Below, piece by piece: positions 1-8,975 of a stretch of 64,000 nt of DNA. The stretch comes from Nitrospira defluvii (GTDB taxonomy: Bacteria; Nitrospirota; Nitrospiria; Nitrospirales; Nitrospiraceae). The notes beneath the pieces are model-generated. The model was not told the DNA's origin. It was given only the letters and a program-made list of their open reading frames with translations, and searched no databases. Location of the stretch: NCBI GenBank assembly GCA_000196815.1, contig FP929003.1, positions 2,193,501 through 2,257,500 on the forward strand. The letters run 5' to 3'. Position numbers and translations under genes: made by a program. Numbering within the stretch: position 1 is the stretch's first letter; each line of letters opens with the position of its first letter.

Positions 1-886
1 CGAGCCAGTCTGCGGCAAGATCCGGTAATGACCGGTCTTTGATGTTTCCCCAGGACCAGGCACGCGGGAATCCATACTGCAACGGTGAGACGAGGCCGCT
101 GGTTTCGACCACCAGCGGGGCAATGACGTCGGCCACGGTCTGCGCGCCACACAACGTCGCTTCCCGGACGAAGACCCGCGTCGGATGTTCCCGCATGGCC
201 GGAACCGTTGCAAGATCGATTTGGACTTCCAGTGTGCCCTCGTACAACTCGCGGATACGTCCGGCCTCGCAGACGGCCGCCGCATTTTCTTCGCCGTCGG
301 GGTAAGATTCGCCCAGCCTGCAGGTGGCTCTGCCGACAGGTTCCAGCGGGTGGAGCTGGAGCAGGGAGGCGCCCTGCTCGACGGCAAAATCTGCGATCCA
401 CTCCAACTCGTGCACGTTGTGGAACGTGAGCGTGAAGATAAAGCCGAAGGGGATGCCGGAAGCGCGGAGTGCCGGCAAACGCGCACACATGTCGTCGAAT
501 GCCCGCGCGGAGTTCCGCATGAAGTTGTGGGATTCCGGGATGCCGTCGAGGCTGATCGCGACAAGGTCGCAATCAGCCTCCAGGACGTTCAATTGACGCT
601 GATCGAGAAGCATGCCGTTCGTCGTGACGGTGGTCACGAGACCGGAGGCATGGGCCGCACGTAGGAGTTGGGCGAGTCCGGGATACAGCAGGGGCTCGCC
701 GCCAGACACCGACATGACCCTATATCCGATGGCGGCCGCATCGGCGACCACTTGCTCCAGCAGATCGATCGCCAACTGTTCAGTCACCGCCGGTCCCGAA
801 TCGGAATAACAATGCAAGCATTGCAGGTTGCATCGTCGGCCCGGATGGACCTGCAATGTCGGGTACTGTCCGGCTGGTCCTTGCAC
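1..886 (-). CDS. Radical SAM protein (3' end cut by window edge)
   Basis: This is a MoaA/NifB/PqqE-type radical S-adenosylmethionine enzyme that should bind a 4Fe-4S cluster and form a 5'-deoxyadenosyl radical. In the 295 visible residues the motif GRRCNLQCLHC (CxxxCxxC) lies near residues 16-26 and the SAM-contact motif SGGEP follows about 45 residues later. Toward the cut end a Cys and a WGNIKDRSL stretch resemble a SPASM-type tail, but the usual second Cys of a V-x-P-C motif is Leu, so any auxiliary cluster is doubtful. The GTG at 886 is the likely start: the same frame is blocked by the upstream gene's TAA at 896-898, only 9 bases away. Substrate is unknown. The gene is probably co-transcribed with the small gene upstream. 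Confidence 0.85.
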   Translation of the reverse strand, partial: MQGPAGQYPTLQVHPGRRCNLQCLHCYSDSGPAVTEQLAIDLLEQVVADAAAIGYRVMSVSGGEPLLYPGLAQLLRAAHASGLVTTVTTNGMLLDQRQLNVLEADCDLVAISLDGIPESHNFMRNSARAFDDMCARLPALRASGIPFGFIFTLTFHNVHELEWIADFAVEQGASLLQLHPLEPVGRATCRLGESYPDGEENAAAVCEAGRIRELYEGTLEVQIDLATVPAMREHPTRVFVREATLCGAQTVADVIAPLVVETSGLVSPLQYGFPRAWSWGNIKDRSLPDLAADWL

Positions 887-895
887 GACCGGTAC

Positions 896-1171
896 TTAGC
901 CTCGCAGCGTGAACTTGATTTGGGCGATGTCCGGCCGCGGCGTGCCGTTGATGAGAATATGGAGATCACGCAGTTCCTTCAATTTCGCCAGCGTGCCGAG
1001 GTTGGCCTTGAAGTTCGCCACACCCGTCTGCACGGTGCCGATCACGACTTCCGGATGCGGCGTGCCGACTTCGTGCCAATCGATCACTTTGACGCCCTTC
1101 AGCCGTTTCTTGATCGCGCTTGCCGCAGTGCTTAACTTCACGGATCCGCGCCCACTTGGTTGTTTTGCCAT
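896..1171 (-). CDS. Small conserved-looking protein upstream of radical SAM gene
   Basis: This 91-residue, basic, soluble protein is not recognised. It has a Lys/Arg-rich N-terminal third, a central stretch with alternating Val/Ile (GTVQTGVANFKANLGTL) and a C-terminal stretch that looks like beta strands. There is no signal peptide, no transmembrane segment and no Cys. The start at 1171 is chosen over an upstream ATG at 1222 because a strong SD (AAAGGAGGT) lies just before it. The stop at 896 is nearly fused to the radical SAM start, so the two are translationally linked. A role as partner or substrate of the radical SAM enzyme is a guess from position only. Confidence 0.7.
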   Translation of the reverse strand: MAKQPSGRGSVKLSTAASAIKKRLKGVKVIDWHEVGTPHPEVVIGTVQTGVANFKANLGTLAKLKELRDLHILINGTPRPDIAQIKFTLRG

Positions 1172-1438
1172 CGGAGACCTCCTTTGGATTGTGATGGTCG
1201 CGCTCGTACCTGAGCACGTCATGAGTAGATGGCCGCACCATACAACTTCTTACATAAAACGACAAGCACATCTCACCGCCTGATCACGATGACTACGCGT
1301 GAGCGCGTTGAGAGTTACGGGCATGCAGCTGTCAACCGGGCAGGTAGTGATCTCTGCGGAAGCTTTCGGACTTATAAGTGTCGGGATGTGAAGCCATGCG
1401 GTGGCGAGGAATGCTGGCTGTGTCGCGGGGCCGAGCGG
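1172..1438. other. Intergenic region, no gene seen
   Basis: About 270 bases separate the small minus-strand gene at 896-1171 from the hairpin at 1439. Short open frames here have no SD and no protein-like composition. The promoter of the 1171 gene probably lies here, but no clear -35/-10 pair was found. Confidence 0.4.
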
Positions 1439-1467
1439 CGCGCGCCCGCTTTCGTGGCGGGCGCGCG
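1439..1467 (-). terminator. Strong GC hairpin after the DUF5989 gene
   Basis: An 11-bp perfect stem (CGCGCGCCCGC paired with GCGGGCGCGCG) closes a 7-base loop and starts 8 bases past the stop of the minus-strand gene ending at 1476. There is no clear U-tract, so termination efficiency is uncertain. Confidence 0.55.
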
Positions 1468-1475
1468 TACAAGAG

Positions 1476-1655
1476 TTAGAACACGGAGTAGATGGCGGGC
1501 GCCAATACGCTTCCCTCGAGGAAGAACGCGAGCGCACTCAGGGCCATCAAGACAAAAATGATCGGCGCCAGCCAATAAGACTTTTTCTCCTTCAAGTAGA
1601 TCGTAAACTCTGTAACCAGGCCAGAGTAGTCTCTCACTCGTGCGATTGTATTCAT
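1476..1655 (-). CDS. DUF5989 family small membrane protein
   Basis: This 59-residue protein has a charged N-terminal part (LKEKKSYW), one hydrophobic transmembrane helix and the C-terminal signature GSVLAPAIYSVF. That pattern is the one I know from DUF5989 proteins, small single-helix proteins of unknown function. The start at 1655 follows a good SD (AAGGAGG). The family is sometimes found beside carbamoyltransferase or glycan genes, but none is visible here. A hairpin follows directly. Confidence 0.75.
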   Translation of the reverse strand: MNTIARVRDYSGLVTEFTIYLKEKKSYWLAPIIFVLMALSALAFFLEGSVLAPAIYSVF

Positions 1656-1715
1656 GTGCGCCTCCTTGTAAACGATTGTTGAGAACCTATCTTGAAGCGA
1701 CTGCCGGTCAACACA

Positions 1716-2993
1716 TCACGACTTGACGGATACGATAGGTGGCTGGATTCTTCCCATAGCCCGCCACCGTTGCACGCGCAAACAACATTCCCGGAATACA
1801 ATGAACGAAATGATGGCTCCGGGGTAAAACCAGAAGCCTCCGAAGCGGGACGTGATGCCTCCGCAGATCAACGCCACGATCATCGATGAGAAATCAGCGA
1901 CGGGTCCGAGGGGTTCGAACACCTGCATGTGTCTGGCATTGGTGAGTAGCCCGTCTTTTCGAATCAATTCCTGTTGCCAGGGGCGTTTTTCATACGGCTT
2001 CAAGCGATCGGTTTGCGGCACGCCCGGCGCCGCCGTATCCTGAAGCACGTTGTCATCGCAGGCATCGATGCAGGCGTAGCACTTGATGCATTCCGTGTTG
2101 ACCACCTTGCCGTTGAAATGAAAAATTTCTCGGCTGACATCGATACCCTGGGGGCAGGCATTACTGCAATCCCGGCAGCCGGTGCACTGAGCCACGCGCG
2201 TGATCTTTTTTTGAACCGGGGAGATGTTCATGAGCGGGACCATCATCGTGGCATAGGGGCAGAGGATTCGGCAGAATGCGCCTTGGCCGTAGCGCAGATT
2301 CAACAGGACGCTCATGGTGAACTGAATAAACACCGCCAACCCGAAGGCCAGCAGGAAGTCATTCCACGTCGGCTTGATCTCAAAATTGAAGAAGGCCGCC
2401 TTGGCAAATGCTTTGCCTTCATACCCTGGCAGGTCTGCAATAGGCGGTGGAGTCATCACGTTGACTTTGGGCGTGAATCCGACGTTGTGAATCAGAATGA
2501 TGACCGGCAGCAGGAGGACGAACAGGGCCCCGATTCTCAGGAGCCAGCGGTGAGGAGTGTTGACGAGAATATTCTTCTCTCGCAGGGCGAGATACCGGCC
2601 TATCTGCAACTTGCGAAGCATCCAATCGGCAAATTCGATCGCCCCGCGCATGTGGCAGGCCCAGCCACAGAATCCGCGCCCCCAGATCAGGATGGAACCC
2701 AGGATCAGCAGCACCATGATCGAGGCCGCGTTGATGGTTCCTTTGGCCAAAGACGGTACACCCATCATGGCCGTCTTTCCCCAGAGTTCGATCCCGAAGA
2801 CATGCCATGAAATAAGGTGAAACGCGATATAGGCATGCACCGACGCCAATGCCATCATGCGATAGGTATGACGTTTTGTCGGCGCCTGTGTGCCTGGAGC
2901 GGGAACTTTGCAGGAGCTGTGATGGTCTTCAGCGCGGCGATCGATGGTGATGAGTTGGAGCGGCGGTGTGGTTGGAGTGGCAACAGGACTCAT
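1716..2993 (-). CDS. NapH/CcoG-like 4Fe-4S membrane protein
   Basis: This 425-residue polytopic membrane protein probably moves electrons between the quinone pool or periplasm and a partner. It has about five hydrophobic segments. A CxxxC-type site (FCGWACHMRG) follows the second, and FCRILCPY comes later. Two ferredoxin-type clusters follow: CTGCRDCSNACP and CIKCYACIDAC. The layout matches the NosR/NapH/CcoG superfamily. No catalytic subunit lies nearby, so the electron acceptor cannot be named; a role in copper or oxidase assembly (as CcoG) is also possible. The start at 2993 has an AGGGGGT SD; an open extension to 3185 lacks one and reads as non-coding. Confidence 0.8.
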   Translation of the reverse strand: MSPVATPTTPPLQLITIDRRAEDHHSSCKVPAPGTQAPTKRHTYRMMALASVHAYIAFHLISWHVFGIELWGKTAMMGVPSLAKGTINAASIMVLLILGSILIWGRGFCGWACHMRGAIEFADWMLRKLQIGRYLALREKNILVNTPHRWLLRIGALFVLLLPVIILIHNVGFTPKVNVMTPPPIADLPGYEGKAFAKAAFFNFEIKPTWNDFLLAFGLAVFIQFTMSVLLNLRYGQGAFCRILCPYATMMVPLMNISPVQKKITRVAQCTGCRDCSNACPQGIDVSREIFHFNGKVVNTECIKCYACIDACDDNVLQDTAAPGVPQTDRLKPYEKRPWQQELIRKDGLLTNARHMQVFEPLGPVADFSSMIVALICGGITSRFGGFWFYPGAIISFIVFRECCLRVQRWRAMGRIQPPIVSVKS

Positions 2994-3270
2994 ATATACC
3001 CCCTGAAGGTGGTAGGAGATTCCCACCTCGGCTTGGTATTCGTTGTAAAATGCTCTTGATGAAGAATAGGCTTGATCAGCAGGCTGCGCTATGCATCGAA
3101 AGGCGGAGGTGGGCGCGATAAAGGTATGGGCTCGTCGAATGAACCCCTGGGCTGGAGGGTCTGGTTGCGTGTGGTGATTGAACACTCAGAGCGGAGATAG
3201 CCGGTCGAATTGGAGGGCGCCTGCGTGGGAAGCAGGTTATCGGCCAACAGCACACTGTCAGAATGTGCCC

Positions 3271-4161
3271 TTATTCGCGCAGTGAGTCCACAAGCGCTTG
3301 AATCGTCAGAGGCGCATTGCCTTCCGCCCGGTTGTTGACCAGCACATAGGTGGTCCGGTTTTCACCGGCAGCTTGTCGGGCGAGCCGTACGGTGTCCTGT
3401 CGCATCTCAGGCAATTCACCGACAATTTTGTTGTACGGTTCGGCACGTTTCTTGGCCGCCTCATGGGTGATCTTCAGGGGTGTCTGGAGACGAAACACAC
3501 TGAACGGTGCGGTAAAGGTCCCCATCCGTTGATGCTGTTCGGCGAGGGACGGCATGAAAGTCCAGTGATTGTAAACATGCGCCACGCCGTGTCGCCTGAG
3601 CACCTCGTGGTACTGATGGCCCAGCATCCCCGCATTCCGAATTTCAACGGCATACCGGAAGTCCTTCGGCAGGCGTGCGAAGAACCCGTCTAATCCGCTG
3701 CAGAATTCCCGGACGGACAGTCCGTGGCGTTGAAATTCGAATAGGAACGGCCCTGTGTGCGGGCCGAATCGTGCGTCCCGATAGGGTTGTAAAACCAGCT
3801 TGATGAAGGCGTCTGCGTTGAGGAAGTTCGGATTCCGCTGTCCGGCTTTGATCCCGTACCTGGCATGTGTGGCATAGGTAGGGATGGTGATTTCTTCCCA
3901 GACCTTGGCGCACATTTCAAAGTCTTCCGGGATCTGGTTGAGATACCGTGAGAGTTGGCTCGCTGTGGGAGGCCGGTAAAACGTTGCATCATTCCCCACG
4001 GTGCGAAAGAGTGGCTCGCCTTTGTAGAGATACTGACAGAATTCCCCGAGACAGTCCCGTGTGAAGCCGGTTTTCGTGTAGGTGCGTGTATAGATCTGAC
4101 CCTTCCAGCCTTCATAGGTCCAGGTGGAGGTGCCGAAGCGGATCAGGGGAGAGAGTGTCAT
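3271..4161 (-). CDS. DUF72 (YecE-like) family protein
   Basis: This 296-residue protein has the DUF72 hallmarks: RFGTSTWTYEGWKG at the start, YAVEIRNAGML in the middle and YVLVNNRAEGNAP near the end. The family is predicted to form a TIM-barrel-like fold; its biochemical role is not established. The chosen ATG at 4161 lies 50 bases inside the 3' end of dnaE2, so it is probably translated from the lexA-imuB-dnaE2 transcript by coupling. A longer start at 4218 is possible but adds basic, low-quality sequence. Linkage to SOS polymerases suggests a DNA-damage connection, which is inference. Confidence 0.85.
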   Translation of the reverse strand: MTLSPLIRFGTSTWTYEGWKGQIYTRTYTKTGFTRDCLGEFCQYLYKGEPLFRTVGNDATFYRPPTASQLSRYLNQIPEDFEMCAKVWEEITIPTYATHARYGIKAGQRNPNFLNADAFIKLVLQPYRDARFGPHTGPFLFEFQRHGLSVREFCSGLDGFFARLPKDFRYAVEIRNAGMLGHQYHEVLRRHGVAHVYNHWTFMPSLAEQHQRMGTFTAPFSVFRLQTPLKITHEAAKKRAEPYNKIVGELPEMRQDTVRLARQAAGENRTTYVLVNNRAEGNAPLTIQALVDSLRE

Positions 4162-7100
4162 GCCGCTCAGTGTACGGTTCTTCCGCGTCCTCCTCAAGTG
4201 AGATGGTGCCCTCCGCATCGGGAGCGGATAACGGACGAAGTTGTGTGACTGTGACCGTCACGGTCGCAAAATGTTCTTCCACCACACCGGTGACGAGGTA
4301 GGCCTGATCTGAGGCGAGGAGGTGGCAGTATCGCCGGTAGATGTCGGGAAAGAAGGTGGCATCATAGAGGCTGGTCTGATCCTCAAAGGTGACAAACTCC
4401 ATCGGCTCGCCTTGTTTCGTGGACACGATTTTCTCCGTTACAATCCAACCGAGGAGGGTCACGTGCTTCCCGACATGCTTGGCCAAGTCCCGTGCCGGGA
4501 GATACGACAGGCTCGCGACTACGTCTTTGAAGAGCTCCAGTGGATGTTCGCTCAAGGGAAAGCCGAACAGTTCCAGTTCATGGCTGAGCTTCTGCTGAGG
4601 CGAATAGTCCGGTGGAATCGGCAGATAGCCGGCCGGTTTCCCAGACTGGGCGGCGAAGAGTCGCCAGATCAGCGCCGGCCGAGTCAGTTCTCCGGCGATG
4701 GAATCGAAGCAGCCCGCTTTGATGAGCAGTGTGGCCTGGGCGATCTCAGGATTCACTCGGACGAGAAAATCCTGTAGCGAACGGTAGGCGCCGTGATCCT
4801 GCCGTTCCACAACAATCCTCTGGGCGAACTCTTTGCGTAGGGCTTTGAGCTGCATCAGGCCAACCCGGACGGCCCGGTTCGATCCACGATAGGGCCAGTC
4901 GCTGACGTTGATGTCCGGTGGAAGGATCGTGAGCCCCATGCGCCGTCCCTCCGACAGATAGGCGAAGGCCGAATAATACCCGCCTTGGTTACTGATGACG
5001 GCGGCCAGGAACTCGGCCGGATAATGTGCCCGCAAGTAGGCCGACTTGAAGGACACCTGGGCGTAGCTCGCACTGTGCGGCTTACAAAAGCTATAGCCCG
5101 AAAAGCTCATGATCATGGCCCAGATCTTGTCGATCGTCGATCGGTGAACGTCTCGTGCAGCAGCCCCTTCGTAGAACTGTCGCTGATAGTCTCGCAGCTG
5201 CCGTTCCTTGTGCTTCTTGCTGAGGATCTTGCGCAGCTGATCGCCGTCGTGTAAGGAGAATCCGCCCAAGGCCACCGCCACCTTCATCACATCTTCCTGG
5301 TAGACCATGATCCCGTGCGTCTCAGCCAAGACCTCATCCAGCAAGGGATGCCACGAGCGGTAGGGATGGCCGTGGGATCGGCGGACAAAGTCATCGGCAT
5401 AGACATTGGCGGCGGGACGGATGATGGAAGACACGACCACCAGATATTCAAAGACATCCGCGTGAGCCCGGCGCGCCTGTGGCATGGTCGTCCACAGTTT
5501 TTTGAGCAGGAGCCTGGTTGCCGGAGACTCGACATAGAAGCAGCCCATTGTCTCCCCCCGGCGGATCAATTCCCGGGTGACCGGATCGCTGATCGGATCC
5601 CAGAGTTCGTAGTCGATCAGGCGGCCGGTGTTGTGGTGGACGGCAGCCAGGGCATCACGAATGACGGCGAGGGAACGATTGCCGAGCAGGTCGATTTTGA
5701 CCAGCCCCGCATCCTCAGCCTGGTCTTTTTCCCATTGAATGACGGGCCAACCGGACGCAGAGGTTTCCACCGGAACATACCGGCGGATCTCATCGGGAAC
5801 CAAGACCACTCCGCCGGGGTGGAGGCTGAGATGACGGAAGTGTCCCTGCAGTTGTCCGGCCCGGAAGAGAATGTCCGGCCAGGGCGGGCGCAATTGCAGG
5901 GCGCGACAGACTTCGCTTGCCCAGGTTTGTAAGGTCGAATTTTCGGTCACATTCACGAAATCGGCGCGTCGATGAAGCAGATCCAGCGCCTTGCCGATCT
6001 CAGCGGCCGGCAGGCCGTAGACCTTGGCGATCTCACGCATGGCTGCACGTGCTGCCAGAGTGTTTTGATTGGCGACCATCGCAGCTTGTTGTGCTCCATA
6101 GCGCGCAAACACCCATTCGAGAATCTTCGGACGTTCGTCCCATGGAAAGTCGATGTCGATATCCGGCGGGTCATGCCGGCCTGGGTTCAGGAAGCGCTCG
6201 AACAGCAGATTGTGCCGAATCGGATCGACATGGGTGATGCCCAGACAATAAGAGACGATCGAGGCGGCCGCGGATCCTCGTCCACAGGTACGAGGCGCTT
6301 CCCGGACAATCTCATCGACCACCAGAAAGTAGTCGGCATAGCGTTTTTCTCGAATCACCGCCAACTCTACTTCGATCCGGTGCCGCACCGCCTCGGACAG
6401 GGTTCCATAGCGCCGCTGTGCACCCTCGTAGGTCTTCGTGCGCAGCGACTCAAATGCAGCTTCTGTCGAAAGTTGACGGAACGAGGGGAAGATCGTTTCT
6501 TTGAAGGTCCAGTCGGTGAAACAGTCGTCGGCGATACGCCGGCTGTTGGTAAGCGCTTCGGACACATGCGGCAAGTACCGCTCAATGCCGGCCGGCGACA
6601 TGAGCCAGTGGGATGGTGCACAACAGCGTTCCGGGCGGAGCCGGGACAATGTCGTGTTGTCGGCGATGGCGCGCAGCAGACGATGCGTCTCGAAATCGGC
6701 TGGATGAAGAAATGCGGCGCGGGTGGTGGCCACCGGCGGCAGCCTGTTGCCCCGGCTGAAGGTGAGCGCCTCCTGTATATCCGATCCGGGAGAAAGTTCG
6801 ACATACAAATCTTCCTGGGAATCCTTGCGCCAAGCTCTTAATGCTGACAGGTCGTCGGACAGAATGATCAGCCCGGCTCGATAACGTGCCACAGCTGCGA
6901 TGCAATCGAAGGTGCTCTCCTCGTGACGAACGGATAGAAGTCGGCAGAGATTCGCATAACCAGCCGGCGTTTTGGCCAGCAGCACCGCCCGGTGCGCCTC
7001 ATGAACGAGTTCCGCCCCGATGATCGGTTTCAACCCCGCGTGCTGCGCGACCTCTAAAAACCGGATGGCTCCATACAAGCCGTTGGTATCGGTGAGGGCA

Positions 7101-7213
7101 AGCCTGTCCTGGCCTTGTGTGCGAGCGGCCTGACAGAGGGCTTCAAGCGTCGGGATGCCCCACATGGGCGAATAGGATGAATGAGTGTGGAGATGCACGA
7201 AACCGGACGACAT
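4112..7213 (-). CDS. dnaE2: Error-prone DNA polymerase III alpha subunit DnaE2
   Basis: DnaE2 is the C-family polymerase of the SOS translesion mutasome. The 1033-residue length fits the family. The PHP domain is at the N-terminus (FVHLHTHSSYSPMWG, LALTDTN). The palm has GRGSAAASIVSYCLG followed by PDIDIDF with catalytic aspartates, then the helix-hairpin-helix region and a C-terminal OB fold with low-complexity VTVTVTQ. Replicative DnaE1 is longer. The ATG at 7213 abuts the imuB stop, and the gene lies in a lexA-like/imuB/dnaE2 operon. No imuA is present between them, unlike the classical cassette. Expression is likely controlled by the palindrome upstream of the lexA-like gene. Confidence 0.93.
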   Translation of the reverse strand: MSSGFVHLHTHSSYSPMWGIPTLEALCQAARTQGQDRLALTDTNGLYGAIRFLEVAQHAGLKPIIGAELVHEAHRAVLLAKTPAGYANLCRLLSVRHEESTFDCIAAVARYRAGLIILSDDLSALRAWRKDSQEDLYVELSPGSDIQEALTFSRGNRLPPVATTRAAFLHPADFETHRLLRAIADNTTLSRLRPERCCAPSHWLMSPAGIERYLPHVSEALTNSRRIADDCFTDWTFKETIFPSFRQLSTEAAFESLRTKTYEGAQRRYGTLSEAVRHRIEVELAVIREKRYADYFLVVDEIVREAPRTCGRGSAAASIVSYCLGITHVDPIRHNLLFERFLNPGRHDPPDIDIDFPWDERPKILEWVFARYGAQQAAMVANQNTLAARAAMREIAKVYGLPAAEIGKALDLLHRRADFVNVTENSTLQTWASEVCRALQLRPPWPDILFRAGQLQGHFRHLSLHPGGVVLVPDEIRRYVPVETSASGWPVIQWEKDQAEDAGLVKIDLLGNRSLAVIRDALAAVHHNTGRLIDYELWDPISDPVTRELIRRGETMGCFYVESPATRLLLKKLWTTMPQARRAHADVFEYLVVVSSIIRPAANVYADDFVRRSHGHPYRSWHPLLDEVLAETHGIMVYQEDVMKVAVALGGFSLHDGDQLRKILSKKHKERQLRDYQRQFYEGAAARDVHRSTIDKIWAMIMSFSGYSFCKPHSASYAQVSFKSAYLRAHYPAEFLAAVISNQGGYYSAFAYLSEGRRMGLTILPPDINVSDWPYRGSNRAVRVGLMQLKALRKEFAQRIVVERQDHGAYRSLQDFLVRVNPEIAQATLLIKAGCFDSIAGELTRPALIWRLFAAQSGKPAGYLPIPPDYSPQQKLSHELELFGFPLSEHPLELFKDVVASLSYLPARDLAKHVGKHVTLLGWIVTEKIVSTKQGEPMEFVTFEDQTSLYDATFFPDIYRRYCHLLASDQAYLVTGVVEEHFATVTVTVTQLRPLSAPDAEGTISLEEDAEEPYTERHDTLSPDPLRHLHLDL

Positions 7214-8398
7214 TCACTGCGTTCTCCCATAACGGATCGCCTGTTCCCCGAACCGTTGATGCAGGTGGTCGAGGGCGACGGCGAGTCGCCGGCTCCGGGT
7301 GCGAGCCCATTGCTCCTCCGGTGGTCGTTCTTCGAACAGCGATCCCTGCTCAGCAAAGCCGGTGAGGTCGGTCAACGTGACCGTCATCATGCGAAGACGG
7401 ATGCGCCGCCGGAAGGCTCGTTGAAAAATCCCCCGGAGCAGTCCGGAGAGATCGATCTCCCAGCAGGTCTCCGGAATCACCCGCGCCTTCGTGGTGACCT
7501 CGCGTTGATCGCTGTAGCGAAGGGTCAATGAGAGCCCGCCACACATCCGGTGTTGGCTGCGGAGGGTGCGACAGAGTCGTTGCAGGCTATCTGCCAGTCG
7601 TCCCTGGAGCCGTGCATCGTCCACCTCATCGGGGTTAAGGGTGACGGTGTCGTTCAGGACCGGATGGGCGACCGGCGGAAGGACCGGCGTTGGGTCGATG
7701 CCCTGTGCCCATCGGGATAGTTGTCCGGCATAGTTGCCCAGTGCCACTTCGAGGGCGTCTAGGGGGCTGTCCGCCACGTCTCCTAACGAGCGGAGGTTGA
7801 GATCGTCCAATCGCTTCAGTACCGTGCGCATGCAGGGGCGATGCACGCCGGGCAAGGCTCGAATCGACAGAGGAGACATAAAGAAGCGCTCCGATCCCAA
7901 GCGGACATCGTAGAGTTCGGAGGGTTCCACCAGGGTCGCGGCTGTCTGTGCGACGAGTTTATTGCTTCCCACGCCGGCCACGCCTTCGAGGTGAAACTGT
8001 GTGAGCACCTCCGCTTGAATTGTGGCCGCCACATCACAAGCTGATCCGAAGAGGCGTGTGGTCCCGGTGAGGTCCATCAGGAGAGAACCGGGGAGAAAGG
8101 GCTCCCAGGTCGGGGCATACCGCTGGATGACACCGAGGATCGAATGGTTGGCCGTGGCGACCTGGCGAGGATTCGGGGGATGGACGTGCAGGGACGGGCA
8201 GAGGCGGCGCGCCCGGTCGAGTGTCATGCCGACGTGGAGGCCGTCTTGTTCCGCCTCGGTGGAGATCTCACGAAGAAGCGCACGAGGAGTGTCGATCGTG
8301 GCGATCGCGAGCGGACGGGTTCGGAGTAATGGCTGGCTCAACCGCGCCAGCGCGATTTCCAGAGAGGGGATGGCAAAGCAGACAATCTGACGATCCAT
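7214..8398 (-). CDS. imuB: ImuB, Y-family polymerase-like SOS protein
   Basis: ImuB is a catalytically dead Y-family homologue that links DnaE2 to the beta clamp. This 394-residue protein lacks the N-terminal Y-family DxD-type acidic motif (it reads CFAIPSLEIALA), but keeps the ImuB-type stretch LLMDLTGTTRLFG and the little-finger region. A beta-clamp-binding motif, QGSLF, is visible at residues 351-355. It starts 31 bases after the lexA-like gene and ends directly at the dnaE2 start. Absence of polymerase activity is inferred from the missing acidic residues. Confidence 0.88.
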   Translation of the reverse strand: MDRQIVCFAIPSLEIALARLSQPLLRTRPLAIATIDTPRALLREISTEAEQDGLHVGMTLDRARRLCPSLHVHPPNPRQVATANHSILGVIQRYAPTWEPFLPGSLLMDLTGTTRLFGSACDVAATIQAEVLTQFHLEGVAGVGSNKLVAQTAATLVEPSELYDVRLGSERFFMSPLSIRALPGVHRPCMRTVLKRLDDLNLRSLGDVADSPLDALEVALGNYAGQLSRWAQGIDPTPVLPPVAHPVLNDTVTLNPDEVDDARLQGRLADSLQRLCRTLRSQHRMCGGLSLTLRYSDQREVTTKARVIPETCWEIDLSGLLRGIFQRAFRRRIRLRMMTVTLTDLTGFAEQGSLFEERPPEEQWARTRSRRLAVALDHLHQRFGEQAIRYGRTQ

Positions 8399-8429
8399 GG
8401 CATTCGCTCACGCGGTCTGATGAGCGTAC

Positions 8430-8975
8430 CTAGCGTTTCAGATGCCGGATCACGCCGACGACAATGCCCTCAATGTGAAACGTGTCGGTTTCGTGCACCA
8501 GGATGGGCGTCATGGCTTCGTTGGCCGGATGCAACTCGATCGCGCCTGCTGTACGGTGATACGTCTTGATCGTGGCCTCGTCGTTCAAAAGGGCAATCAC
8601 GGTTTGGCCGTTTCGAGCCACATCCTGTTTCTGTACGACGACCACATCGCCGGGGAGAATGCCGTCGTCGCGCATGGAGGTCCCCTTGACCCGCAAAGCA
8701 AAGGTTTCTCCTCGCCCGAGCATGCTCTTGGGGACCTCAATACGTTCGGTTTGGGGGATGGGTTCGATGGGATCGCCTGCAGCCACAATCCCGACGAGTG
8801 AAATCCGGGATGATTGTCCGATGGACTGCAGCGCCACCTCGACGACGCCGGGGATTGTGCGTGTCCCGCCTTCATAGCGAGCAATAGCGAGCCGCTTGCG
8901 TTTGAGCTGATCCGCAAGGGCTTGTTGGGTGAGACCGAGAGCCAATCTGGTGCGTTTGAATTCTTCAGGACTCAT
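8430..8975 (-). CDS. LexA-like SOS repressor with XRE-type HTH and S24 peptidase domain
   Basis: This 181-residue self-cleaving repressor combines an N-terminal XRE/Cro-type helix-turn-helix (residues 5-40, GLTQQALADQLKRKRLAIARYE) with a C-terminal S24 domain. The predicted cleavage bond is Ala66-Gly67 in VAAGDP. The catalytic dyad is Ser100 (GTSM) and Lys137 (ATIK), with the same 37-residue spacing as E. coli LexA. Canonical LexA has a winged-helix N-terminus instead, so the operator should differ. It heads the imuB-dnaE2 operon. The ATG lies inside a perfect palindrome, has no SD and sits 2-3 bases from the predicted transcription start, so a leaderless mRNA is likely. Confidence 0.88.
   Translation of the reverse strand: MSPEEFKRTRLALGLTQQALADQLKRKRLAIARYEGGTRTIPGVVEVALQSIGQSSRISLVGIVAAGDPIEPIPQTERIEVPKSMLGRGETFALRVKGTSMRDDGILPGDVVVVQKQDVARNGQTVIALLNDEATIKTYHRTAGAIELHPANEAMTPILVHETDTFHIEGIVVGVIRHLKR

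Noticed and set aside
4239-4290. Val/Thr repeat coding near the dnaE2 end resembling the integrase TVTL repeats
   Set aside because: It is local low complexity in a conserved protein, with different bases from the element repeat.
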